Of a stretch of 64,000 bases of DNA, positions 22,896 to 33,129 are shown one piece after another. The translations under genes were made by a program, and so were the position numbers. The notes beneath the pieces were generated by a model. The model saw only the letters and a list, made by a program, of their open reading frames with translations, did no database searches and was not told where the DNA came from. The stretch comes from Diphasiastrum complanatum (Eukaryota; Streptophyta; Lycopodiopsida; Lycopodiales; Lycopodiaceae): NCBI GenBank assembly GCA_029204225.1, contig CM055099.1, forward strand, positions 58,231,982 to 58,295,981, in the 5' to 3' direction. Positions within the stretch are counted from its first letter, which is position 1; each line of letters begins with the position of its first letter.

Positions 22896-23377
22896 GTCTC
22901 AAACTTGTCAAATCCAGGCTTAACTCATTGGAAAGCACTAAAAAAGATCATGAAGTACATCCAAGCAACGAAAACTCTCAGCATCTGCTACGGAGGCAGC
23001 CACATTGCCAACATCCTTGAAGCCTACACAGATGCGGATTGGGCAGGAGATGTCAACACCAAAAAATCAACTTCTGGATTTGTATTTCTATACAACCAAG
23101 GCCCAATCCCATGGAACAACCGGAAGCAGACCTCAGTTGCATTGTCATCAATGGAATTCGAATACATAGCTGTCACAAATGCAACCAAAGAGGCGATCTA
23201 GCTAAGGCAACTGCTTGCAGACATCAGCCTTGCACAACCACTTTCCCCAACAATCTATTGTGACAATCAAAGCACAATAGCACTATCTCTCAATCCAAGA
23301 TTTCACTCTCGAAGCAAACATATCGAAATCAGGTATCATTACCTTAGAGAGAAAGTGCATAGCAAGGTTCACCTTTT
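22896..23377 (+). pseudogene. Copia RNase H fragment of another lineage
   Basis: It encodes the C-terminal copia RNase H: YTDADWAGDVNTKKSTSGF, ALSSMEFEYIA (Met in place of the usual Thr or Ser before E), then, after one TAG at about 23199, [11 protein letters not shown] and [15 protein letters not shown]. The ADWAG and STSGF variants differ from the copia-1/-2 type (SDFAGD), so the lineage is different. Both ends are cut. Confidence 0.82.
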
Positions 23378-23787
23378 TCATACCTTCGCAAAAAATGTGA
23401 CACAGTGGCCAAAATGACTTAGAATGCATTTTTCCTACCTTCGGCTTTTTCGCCTTTTTCCTAACTTTGGCTTTTTTGTCTTTTTCCACCTACGCTCTAG
23501 AGGCACCTTCAGGATCTACATGCTTTCAGCCTAAGGGCACCTTCGGGATTTTACATGCCATTCTGAAGTTCAGGGAACTTCCAGGTATCTTTCTTAAGTA
23601 TGTCAATAAATCACTTGCAGCTTTACACAGGTTTTACGTAAGTGAACTTTATCTACACTTTTCCTGTGCTACTGCCAATGTATTTTTAATTCAAAGTTGT
23701 TAAGGCCGGTGAATTAAGCCCGTGCCATACGTCCTAGGTCTAGTTTGGCCCTGATGAGGACATCAGCTTTTTCAAAGGAGGGGAGGA
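23378..23787 (+). mobile_element. 3' end of family B gypsy-related interior, with polypurine tract
   Basis: It runs directly into the B LTR through the tract aaaggaggggagga (23774-23787). The segment ctgatgaggacatcag occurs at the same distance before the A LTRs. The stretch at about 23524-23560 (taagggcacctt... tttacatgcc) matches the minus strand at 46600-46650, just after a gypsy RNase H, which ties this region to gypsy elements. No coding domain remains. Confidence 0.7.
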
Positions 23788-24126
23788 TGTTGTAAAGCTG
23801 ACTCAGGTGAACCCAACGTGCCCTATAAGACTCTAAGAGGTGACGCTCCCTAAGGTCCCAGAGCAAGTTAGAACGTCAAGGACTGAGCCTCTGACCTGTG
23901 GTGAGCCAGTCAAGTAGTCACAAGTCATGAGCTAGCTCTGGAGCTCGAGTCATGGCCTAGTCAGGAAGCAAGTTGATTCTGCCACCGGAACGGCTCCCGA
24001 GACCCATGTCTGGGAGCCAGACTGATTCTGCCAGGCTTGCCAGGCTTAATCAGCAAAATAAAAACTAAGTCCCAAAAAGCGTGCTTTACCAGAAAGCACT
24101 ATGTTTCAGAACAGAGGGGGGGGGGG
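23788..24126 (+). repeat. Family B 3' LTR, left part (split by A3)
   Basis: It begins TGTTGTAAAGCTGAC after the polypurine tract and matches the solo B LTR at 31113-32032 in reverse. It stops in a G-run at 24116-24126, where A3 is inserted, and resumes at 29294. Together the parts are about 930 bp, against 920 bp for the solo copy. Confidence 0.85.
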
Positions 24127-25368
24127 TGTTGTAAAGCTACCTTTACAAGCTTTACTTCCGGCGCCATCGGCGCCAGCTATGTCCCCGGCTCCAGCAGCGC
24201 TCCTGCTGCTCCCGGCGCCAAAGGCGCCGGCGCTGCTCACGACGCCACTGTGACCAGAATCCAGCCGGCGCCAAGTTCCTATGGCTGAAAATCTTTGATC
24301 GGTTCTAGCGGAGTCCAGAGAGCTCAGATCGATGTGCAATCACCTCACACGATCTAGGCATGATTAAAGGAAGCCTGGGGATCAATAAAATCTAGAGAGA
24401 GAAAATGACTTTCTAGAAAGAGAAAATCCTAGAGAGAGAAAAACGTGCTTTACCAGCTTGGGTAGAGTGCTTGGTATGAGGGGGGGTGCCGAATCACACC
24501 AATATTATAGGGGAGTGCGGGTTGCGACTCAGGGCGAGCTCCAACCAAGTCTCAGCCTTCCTTGCTGGAATGTTGTCATGGCTCTCGCCTTGGCATGCTA
24601 GCGCCCCGGAGACTAGGGTCGGTCACACACTTGAAATGTAACCTTCTCAGATTTATCAATAAAGTGGGATTTTTCTCAAACTGACTCTGATTACCTTCTG
24701 GGTTTCAGTGTTCGGTAAAAGCGCTAGTTGTAAGGCCGCTTTCAAAGTTTTTAACTTGGCACATAGCTGAGGGTCGTATCCCGGGACGCCAGCGGTATGC
24801 CGTCGGGACCATTCGGTCCGTGGCGCCAGCGGTATGCTGTCGGGACCATTTGGTCCAGGAACTGGTTTCCATATCTGTCACGGCTTGTGGTTCTGAGTGT
24901 TCCTTGCATGAACGTGAATGGGTTAAGCTCTTGGGGAACGGGCTCAAACCTGTCGGCTGAGTTGGATGGCTTGCTTGGGTGGATGTTACCTGTTTATGGC
25001 TGTCCAGTCTGGCGTGGCGCCAGGTTGGCTTCCAGCGCTCATGACGAAGCTTTCAGTTGGTTAAGTCTGATGTAAGTCAGACCGCTTGCTTGGAATGGAT
25101 GTTACTCGTTTGTAACGAAGCTTCGAGTTGGTTAAGTTTGATGTATGTCGGGCGGCTTGCTTGGAGGGAAGTCACACACGTCGGGACCCCCGATCTGGCA
25201 TGGTGCCAGGTTGGATCTCAATGTTGGTTTGCGGAACTTCAAGTTGGTTAAGTCTGATCGTTGTTGGCGAGTTGGCTGCTTGTATGTCAAGTGGGTTTGG
25301 ATGGCAATAGTTGAAGGCTGGGAAGCTAAGTCGTGGTTCCCGGCTCCCTTTGGGATGCCTACGCTACA
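24127..25368 (+). repeat. 5' LTR of A3
   Basis: TGTTGTAAAG...CGCTACA, 1242 bp. Several substitutions and small indels separate it from the 3' LTR, so A3 is older than copia-1 and copia-2. The GGCGCC array is shorter than in A1. Confidence 0.9.
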
Positions 25369-25370
25369 TG

Positions 25371-25383
25371 TGGTATCAGAGCC
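25371..25383 (+). other. Primer-binding site of A3
   Basis: TGGTATCAGAGCC, a perfect initiator-Met tRNA type site, after the 2-base spacer TG. Confidence 0.92.
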
Positions 25384-25690
25384 GACTGGCCGGTCAGCTA
25401 TGCGAATCTCACGGAAATGGCCACGGTTTGGGGTTCATCAAGACAACTGTTGTGCAAGGTGCTGCCCACAGTGTAAGCACGGGTGCGTCCATGGTCGGGG
25501 TGGTTGGCAGGATGGGGGCTTGATGAGTCAAAGTGCTGCCCTTGAGGTGTAAGCACGGTCAATTTCCGCGGTTCGGGCTTGGCGCCGTCTGCACGTAGGA
25601 CAGATGAGGCAATGTGCTGCCATTAGGATGGTGTAAGCACGGTCTGTGCCTTGTGGGGTGCGGGGTGACATATTCGCGATGGCCACCGTT

Positions 25691-26260
25691 CGTTTAGCTA
25701 TAAGGGCTATCGACCAAATTTGGTGGGGGCGTTACTGAGGCAATGTGCTGCCTAACGGTGAAAGCACGGGTGCGTCCACGATTTGGGTGGTATGCTGCCG
25801 ATCGTTTAGCTATAAGGGCTATCGACTAAATTTGGTTGGGGCGTTACTGAGGCAATGTGCTGCCTAACAGTGAAAGCACGGGTGCGTCCACGGGGGTGGT
25901 ATATTCAAGGATAGCTGCCATTCGTTTAGCTATAAGGGCTATCGACCAAATTTGGTGGGGGCGTTACTGAGGCAATGTGCTGCCTAATGGTGAAAGCACG
26001 GGTGCGTCCACGATTGGGGGGTACGCTGCCGATCGTTTAGCTATAAGGGCTATCGACTAGATTTGGTGGGGGCGTTACTGAGGCAATGTGCTGCCTGACG
26101 GTGAAAGCACGGGTGCGTCCACGGGGGTGGTATATTCAAGGATAGCTGCCGATCGTTTAGCTATAAGGACTATCGACCAAAAAGTGGTGGGGCGTGACTG
26201 AGGCAATGTGCTGCTTAATGGTGAAAGCACGGATGGTTGGAGGGGTGTCCTATGTGGGCT
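25691..26260 (+). repeat. Tandem array in A3 leader, about 111-120 bp units
   Basis: The tag cgtttagctataagg starts at 25691, 25803, 25923, 26034 and 26154, giving spacings of 112, 120, 111 and 120. Alternating lengths indicate a dimer of about 231 bp as the amplified unit. A1 and A2 show only one such unit. Confidence 0.85.
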
Positions 26261-28034
26261 GATTCTGTGATCGATTTGTATGGCGCGGCCAGGCAAAGGT
26301 CCGTTGTCAGGACCATCTCAAAGGGGGACCTTGTCTTTGTTACTTGTTAGTAAATCTCCCTGAGTGTCTTACTTGTATGTATTCGTGGTGAGTCTTAGTA
26401 CTCGTGCTTTGCCTGGTTTGCATGATTGCTTGTGATACAAGAAGCTGATGGCTCGAGAAGGAACCTTTTCTTTTGAAGGATGATACCATCAAACAAAGAG
26501 GACTATAGAATCTGTGGGGCGGATTTGCAGTTCAAGTACTCACACGTGAACGACAACGAAACGACTCAATGTTTGCAAAGGATGGATGGCTAGTCTGTTT
26601 CTTGGGTTAGTTTCATTTGCGACAACGCCCACCAGACGCAAGCAGGAAGTCAAAAGTTGGAAAGGGCAATTTCAGGGGAGATCTTCTATGGAGCAGTTGG
26701 TCTTCATTTTGGGACGGCCACCTTCGGAACTGAAACTCACTGAGCATGGGTGATATCCAGTATCAGTTGGGTTTTTCGTCAAAGGGGAAAAGACTAGGAT
26801 CCTCTTCAGAGATTGGCAACAAGTTGGATCGAGCCATAATCCTAGCAGATGGGAAGCAAAGTGTTGGAAAGGCTTTTTGTTCGAAGAACTCTACTCTAAG
26901 TCCGATCAGCTGATTTATTAAGTGGAGGGGAACTATCACACACACCTCTCTCTTGGGGCAAATTTTGAATGAAAGTTGATCAAAATGGGGGCAAATTCAA
27001 GGTGACCTAGCCATACTCACACGAGGAGACTGGCGAACTTTGGACCTAATAAGTTGACAAGTTTTTGTTGGGAAAGGAGAGTTTGTTATAGGCTTTCTTT
27101 GGACCAGCTATGATGAGGAAATATATGAGTACGCTGGCTTGTGTTACGTGTAAGGCAGCTGATCAATGAAGGAACTGTGAAAGTTGAGTCTTGCATGAAA
27201 GGCTTGGTATTTCGAACGGACGCTAAGGGACAGTTCGCGTTGAGATCGGATTAGTGCAAACTCTGGGTGCATGTTTCTGATTCAAAGAGAGCTACTTGAA
27301 GCCAAGCTCGATGTACACTTCTTGTTTTGACTGTGAGGCAACTGACCAGTGATGGAATTGTGAAAGTCAAGTTTTGCGAGACGGACATGGTGCTTCAAAC
27401 AAACGCGAAGAGATAGTTCGGATGCGGATCAAACTGGTGCGACCCTTTGGCTTTCCACGAGGTCAATGGTTACATTTGGGCTGATTCAAAGAGCTACTTC
27501 AAGCTAAGTGAGATGTGCATTGCGGAATACTCAATCTTTGCCTACCTTAAAGAGCCAAGATGGAAAAGTATCAAGATCAGGCTGGGACAAGGAGAGAAAT
27601 CAAGGTGCAGAAGCAACAAGGCACGGAGTGGACCATAAAGTGGGCAATCAAACGATAAATCCTTCGGCTCAAGGAGCCTTGATACCTGTGCGGAACTGGA
27701 CAAATCAGGAGCTCAAAGGAGTTCCAAAGTCGAAAGTCAAAAGCGACAGGGGCGAACATTTCAAAGAAAGGCCTCTGTCACCAGTTAATAAGGTTCTCGG
27801 GTTTTACAAAAGCGATATCAAATCTACGCTTTTCCCAGACAAAGATATATTTTCAAGTTATGTAATTTTTCAGTACAAAGAGCTGAGCCTCCGACTTGTG
27901 GCATGCCAGCTTCAATGTTAATAAAAAGTGGCCAGTAAATTGAGTACTGTGCCAAGTAGCTTAAATGTATAGTCATTTTAATTGGGAGACACCTTTACTT
28001 TAATCTGACATCTGATGAGGACATCAGATTTTAT

Positions 28035-28048
28035 AAAGGTGGGGTGGA
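28035..28048 (+). other. Polypurine tract of A3
   Basis: aaaggtggggtgga directly before the 3' LTR, identical to the tract at 2274-2287. Confidence 0.85.
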
Positions 28049-29293
28049 TGTTGTAAAGCTACCTTTACAAGCTTTACTTCCAGCGCCATCGGCGCCAGCT
28101 ATGTCCCCGGCGCCAGCAACGCTCCTGCTGCTCCCGGCGCCAAAAGCGCCGGCGCTGCTCCCGGCGCCACTGTGACCAGAATCCAGCCGGCGCCAAGTTC
28201 CTATGGCTGAAAATCTTTGATCGGTTCTAGCGGAGTCCAGAGAGCTCAGATCGATGTGCAATCACCTCACACGATCTAGGCATGATTAAAGGAAGCCTGG
28301 GGATCAATAAAATCTAGAGAGAGAAAATGACTTTCTAGAAAGAGAAAATCCTAGAGAGAGAAAAACGTGCTTTACCAGCTTGGGTAGAGTGCTTGGTATG
28401 AGGGGTGGTGCCGAATCACACCAATACTATAGGGGAGTGCGGGTTGCGACTCAGGGCGAGCTCCAACCAAGTCTCAGCCTCCCTTGCTGGAATGTTGTCA
28501 TGGCTCTCGCCTTGGCATGCTAGCGCCCCGGAGACTAGGGTCGGTCACACACTTGAAATGTAACCTTCTCAGATTTATCAATAAAGTGGGATTTTCCTCA
28601 AACTGACTCTGATTACCTTCTGGGTTTCAGTGTTCGGTAAAAGCGCCAGTTGTAAGGCCGCTTTCAAAATTTTTAACTTGGCACATAGCTGAGGGTCGTA
28701 TCCCGGGACGCCAGCGGTATGCCGTCGGGACCATTCGGTCCGTGGCGCCAGCGGTATGCTGTCGGGACCATTTGGTCCAGGAACTGGTTGTTTCCATATC
28801 TGTCGCGGCTTGTGGTTCTGAGTGTTCCTTGCATGAACGTGAATAGGTTAAGCTCTTGGGGAACGGGCTCTAACCTGTCGGCTGAGTTGGATGGCTTGCT
28901 TGGGTGGATGTTACCTGTTTATGGCTGTCTAGTCTGGCGTGGCGCCAGGTTGGCTTCCAGCGCTCGTGACGAAGCTTTCAGTTGGTTAAGTCTGATGTAA
29001 GTCAGACCGCTTGCTTGGAATGGATGTTACTCGTTTGTAACGAAGCTTCGAGTTGGTTAAGTTTGATGTATGTCGGGCGGCTTGCTTGGAGGGAAGTCAC
29101 CCACGTCGGGACCCCCGATCTGGCATGGCGCCAGGTTGGATCTCAATGCTGGTTTTCAGAACTTTAAGTTGGTTAAGTCTGATCGTTGTTGGCGAGTTGG
29201 CTGCTTGTGTGTCAACTGGGTTTGGATGGCAATAGTTGAAGGCTGGGAAGCTAAGTCGTGGTTCTCGGCTCCCTTTGGGATGCCCGCGCTACA
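28049..29293 (+). repeat. 3' LTR of A3
   Basis: 1245 bp, TGTTGTAAAG...CGCTACA, followed by GGGGGG and the resumed B LTR. Confidence 0.9.
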
Positions 29294-29884
29294 GGGGGGT
29301 GCGCCGAATCACAGCAGGTCTATAGTGGGAGTCCGGCAGACAGAAACTTGGGCAGCTCAACCAGCACCAGGAATCCAGTCGCCAGGTCTCAGCTCTCTCT
29401 ACCAGCATGAGCCAGGCATAATGCCCAGCACGTGTTGGTGGCCCCGAGACCGGTCAGTCTATGTATGAATGTAACCTCTTCCAAATCTAATAAAGTTGAT
29501 CCTTGGGGATGATTACCATTTCGGTTTCGCCTCCGGGACTGGTCCAAGTGGAAGGACCCTTACTACAACCTTTTTGCGTCGCTGGCGCCTAAGGGTCCCT
29601 GTCATCGACATGGGGCTTGCCGCTATGCCAATTGGTCAGTTTGGCGACCACTATGCCTTGGGTTTCATGTGTGGCTTGTCTTTGCCTTTGGTTACCTTTT
29701 GGGGACGGATTCTGAGTTGGCTTTCGGGTTGGTTGGGATTCCAGTTTTCTTAAGTCTGAATGGTTAAGCTTGTTATGTTTCTGAGTTGGCTTTTACATAA
29801 GTGCATGATGGATGAATGTTAGACTTAAGCGCGTGTTGGGGAAACCGCTCAAGTCCCAGCCCCCTTTGAGGCACCGGCGCAACA
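29294..29884 (+). repeat. Family B 3' LTR, right part
   Basis: It continues the B LTR interrupted at 24126 and ends GGCGCAACA. Its sequence matches the solo B LTR at 31113 onward in reverse. It includes aataaag near 29490, a likely polyadenylation signal. Confidence 0.85.
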
Positions 29885-30085
29885 CCTCCCCTCCCAAAAG
29901 TGTTGCATGTGGGAATGTGGGTTTTGTTTGATCATCTGCTACTGTTGTGTTTGCCAAGTCTGCTTGGTCTACAATGTTTGCCAATGAGCTTTGCCCCTTG
30001 CAACTGGATGTGTTTAATCAGCTTGTGAATCCATGACTGTGTCTGTAGCTATAGATGTATTAGTATCATCTATTGCACGATGTGG

Positions 30086-30553
30086 TTACGAGTGCTGATG
30101 GAAAGCCATATCTGACGTGGAGCTTTCGTCTTGTGCATTTGTCAACCCAAAGGTAGTTTGTTGAGACTGGGTTGCTGCTCTCGTGGATCTTGGCTTTCTG
30201 AGGAGCTTTTTGCCTTCGGATTCTATATCGTCTATCTCAGTCTCACATGGAGGAGGTCTAATGACTTTCATTTTGTTCCTAGTTCTGGCTTGTCGTGTTT
30301 GTGGTAGTTGTGCCTTGGTGGTGGTGTCATCTTGCTGAGCAGAAGACACTTTTGGAGTAGTATCTTGCTGTGATGCCGAGGACGTGGATTGCTTCCTTAA
30401 GGTTAGCTTCATGATGCTCGTGTTGGGTTTCTTTGGAGGTAGCCCTTGTGGAGATGATGAGAGTGCCATTTTCTTGGAGGATCTAGGAGCATGCTTGGTC
30501 TTTCTAGATGCTGCTGCAATATGCATTAAGAACGGGCTTTGATAGCCACTCAA
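30086..30553 (-). CDS. Hypothetical basic Ser/Thr/Gln/Lys-rich protein, uncertain
   Basis: An open frame of 155 codons on the minus strand encodes a low-complexity, basic protein. It has KKP and KKL-type clusters, many Ser/Thr/Gln, and a short acidic patch (ETEIDDIESE). I see no domain, membrane segment or signal peptide. It lies between a B LTR and a minisatellite, downstream of gypsy element G on the same strand. It may be a decayed extra ORF of an element or a chance frame. Function unknown. Confidence 0.3.
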   Translation of the reverse strand: MSGYQSPFLMHIAAASRKTKHAPRSSKKMALSSSPQGLPPKKPNTSIMKLTLRKQSTSSASQQDTTPKVSSAQQDDTTTKAQLPQTRQARTRNKMKVIRPPPCETEIDDIESEGKKLLRKPRSTRAATQSQQTTFGLTNAQDESSTSDMAFHQHS

Positions 30554-30718
30554 AGGATTGATCTGGAACTCAATCTGGGTCAGAAATGGATGTGCTTTTT
30601 GGTACTAGTTGTTCATCTCTATGAGATCCAAATTGCCATACTTATCTCAATCTTATAAATATCAGGGTAGAGGAGCTATGGGAAGACATGTCTATTCCGT
30701 TATTTGTTCTATTACTGA

Positions 30719-31000
30719 CTTGGCTCGGTCGAGATGTGAAACAGAGTCTTGGAGTTAGCTCGGTTGAGAGTGGACTGAAGGGAATAGTGGCTCGGCTCAT
30801 TTGAAATTTGACTGAATGACTCAGTTGCTCAGCTCGGATGAGATCTGACGGAATGACTCTATTGAGATCGGAGGCAATGACTCAGTTGAGATTTGAGCTA
30901 TGACTCAGCTGAAATCTGAAGGTAGGACTCGGTTGAGATTTGAACTATGACTCAGTCGAGATCGGAGGCAATGACTCAGTTGAGATTTGAAGCTATAACG
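30719..31000 (+). repeat. Degenerate minisatellite, part 1
   Basis: Short units built on actcGGTcGAGATTTGA-like motifs repeat with variable spacing of about 25-36 bp. The same motif family resumes at 32397-32735, beyond the solo LTR. Confidence 0.75.
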
Positions 31001-31112
31001 CAGTCCGGTCAACTTCTAAAGCAGTTTGGACTAAAGGTTGGAAATTTTTTTGGTGTTGTAACTACTCGTTGTAGGGAAAAGCGGAATGAAGGATTGGATT
31101 TTGTTGCATTTG

Positions 31113-32032
31113 TGTTGCGCCGGCGCCTCAAAGGGCGCTGGGACTTGAGCGGTTTCCCCAACACGCGCTTAAGTCTAACATTCATCCATCATGCACTTAC
31201 GTAAAAGACAACTCAGAATCGTAACAAGCTTAACCATTCAGACTTAAGAAAACTGGAATCCCAACCAACCCGAAAGCCAACTCAGAATCCGTCCCCAAAA
31301 GGTAACCAAAGGCAAAGACAAGCCACACATGAAACCCAAGGCATAGTGGTCGCCAAACTGACCAATTGGCATAGCGGCAAGCCCCATGTCGATGACAGGG
31401 ACCCTTAGGCGCCAGCGACGCAAAAAGGTTGTAGTAAGGGTCCTTCCACTTGGACCAGTCCCGGAGGCGAAACCGAAATGGTAATCATCCCCAAGGATCA
31501 ACTTTATTAGATTTGGAAGAGGTTACATTCATACATAGACTGACCGGTCTCGGGGCCACCAACACGTGCTGGGCATTGTGCCTGGCTCGTGCTGGTAGAG
31601 GGAGCTGAGACCTGGCGACTGGATTCCTGGCGCTGGTTGAGCTGCCCAAGTTTCTGTCTGCCGGACTCCCCCTATAGTTCTGCTGTGATTCGGCGCACCC
31701 CCTCTGGTTTGAAACATAGTGCTTTCTGGTAAAGCACGCTTTTTAGGACTTAGTTTTTATTTTGCTGATTAAGCCTGGCAAGCCTGGCAGAATCAGTCTG
31801 GCTCCCGGACATGGGTCCCGGGAGCCGTCCCGGCGGCCGAATCAACCTGCTTTCCTGACTAGGCCATGACTCGAGCTCCAGAGCTAGCTCATGACTTTGT
31901 GACTACTTGACTGGCTCACCACAGGTCGGAGGCTCAGTCCTTGACATTCTAACTTGCTCTGGGACCTTAGGGAGTGTCACCCCTTTGAGTCTTACAGGGC
32001 ACGCTGGGTGCACCCAAGTCAGCTTTACAACA
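31113..32032 (-). repeat. Solo LTR of family B
   Basis: A 920-bp B LTR with intact ends (TGTTGCGCC on the plus strand, TTTACAACA at the far end) has no interior on either side. It is flanked by ATTTG at 31108-31112 and 32033-32037. This is the typical product of recombination between the two LTRs of one insertion. Confidence 0.92.
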
Positions 32033-32037
32033 ATTTG

Positions 32038-32396
32038 AAACATAGATTTCCTTCTCAATAGTGAACTAGAGCTCTAATGTGTGCTCCAGAAACACTATCC
32101 CTAAACGTGGCGGTGTGCAAAAGATATGATAAAAAGTTTGTAAACCTAGTAGATTCTTGGCGCATTAGATTTTCTGAACTGGTTTGTGATGGTGCTCTTG
32201 TGCTATGGTTGATGACTGATGATGGCGCTCGAGAATGGGATGCAGTGAGTGAGCGCGGTCGCAAAGAGCTAAAGATTGTCAGAAACAAGCATGTAAGCAC
32301 AAAGATTGCCAGAATCTGTCGCTAGGAACATGAAAAAGAGTTGTATGTCATAGAGGTACAAATGACTTCATTTTGGTTCGTTTTACATTCATTGTT
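32038..32396. other. Non-repetitive spacer, no gene recognised
   Basis: An 82-codon open stretch lies at 32077-32325 but resembles nothing I know. Confidence 0.4.
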
Positions 32397-32735
32397 GCTT
32401 GACTCGGCTCGGTTGATATTTTAGACGAGCTGTTTTGGCCGAGATTTGACAAGCTGGCTCGATCGAGATTTGACAGGCTGGCTCGGTCATGATGTTAACC
32501 AAAGGACTCAGTCGAGATTTGACATGGAGGTCTCGATCGAAATTTGATTGAAGGACTCGGTCAAGATTTGATTGAGAAGACTTGGTCAAGATTTGAATGA
32601 GAGGACTCAGTCGAGATCGACTGGAGGACTTGGTCCAGATCTAACTGGAGGACTCGGTTGAGATTTGACTGAGAGGACTTGGTCGAGATCTGATTGGAGG
32701 ACTCGATCGAGATTTGAAGTGGATGCTCAGTTGAA
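32397..32735 (+). repeat. Degenerate minisatellite, part 2
   Basis: Repeats of gaggactcggTcGAGATTTGA-type units, about 10 in number. Same family as 30719-31000. Confidence 0.75.
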
Positions 32736-33129
32736 TGCTCAAATAAATTGACTTATAGGAGAACTTTATGAAGGAAAATGACCTTGTCTAAGTATGAGAA
32801 AGTTCTCAGTTGGATAGGTGGTCTCAATTACCAGATTTTGCTATCATCAAAAAATTTAGGTCTCAAAATTGCAGAAGGAATATGGACCTACAAAAGTTGT
32901 AAAATCTATCCTTTGAAGCCAGACCATATGATGTTGACCTGTAACACTCTTGGTGATGGGAGAAATGCATCAAAGAATATGGTGAAAAAGAATTCAATAA
33001 TGACAAACATAAGCAGTCAACAATAAGTATCAAAATAATGAAATAAAAAACAGAAACAAATTATATACAAAATGAGATAGGGTCAATAAAGAGCAACTTT
33101 TTGTAGTACCGTTGTAGACGACTGCCATT

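Larger units (their letters stand above)
24127..29293 (+). mobile_element. Complete non-autonomous family A element A3
   Basis: The 5167-bp element has both LTRs (1242 and 1245 bp), a primer site two bases inside the 5' LTR, a 2680-bp interior, a polypurine tract and flanking GGGGG (24122-24126 and 29294-29298). The duplication lies in a G-run, so its length is ambiguous. The interior encodes no gag, protease, RT or integrase. It fits the LARD class of large non-coding LTR elements, which use proteins from other elements. The leader holds a tandem array (25691-26260). Confidence 0.9.

Noticed and set aside
32077-32325. 82-codon frame next to the solo LTR
   Set aside because: No recognisable domain and no second line of evidence.
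30719-32735. Repeats as a CRISPR array
   Set aside because: Units are degenerate, without uniform spacers, in plant nuclear DNA.
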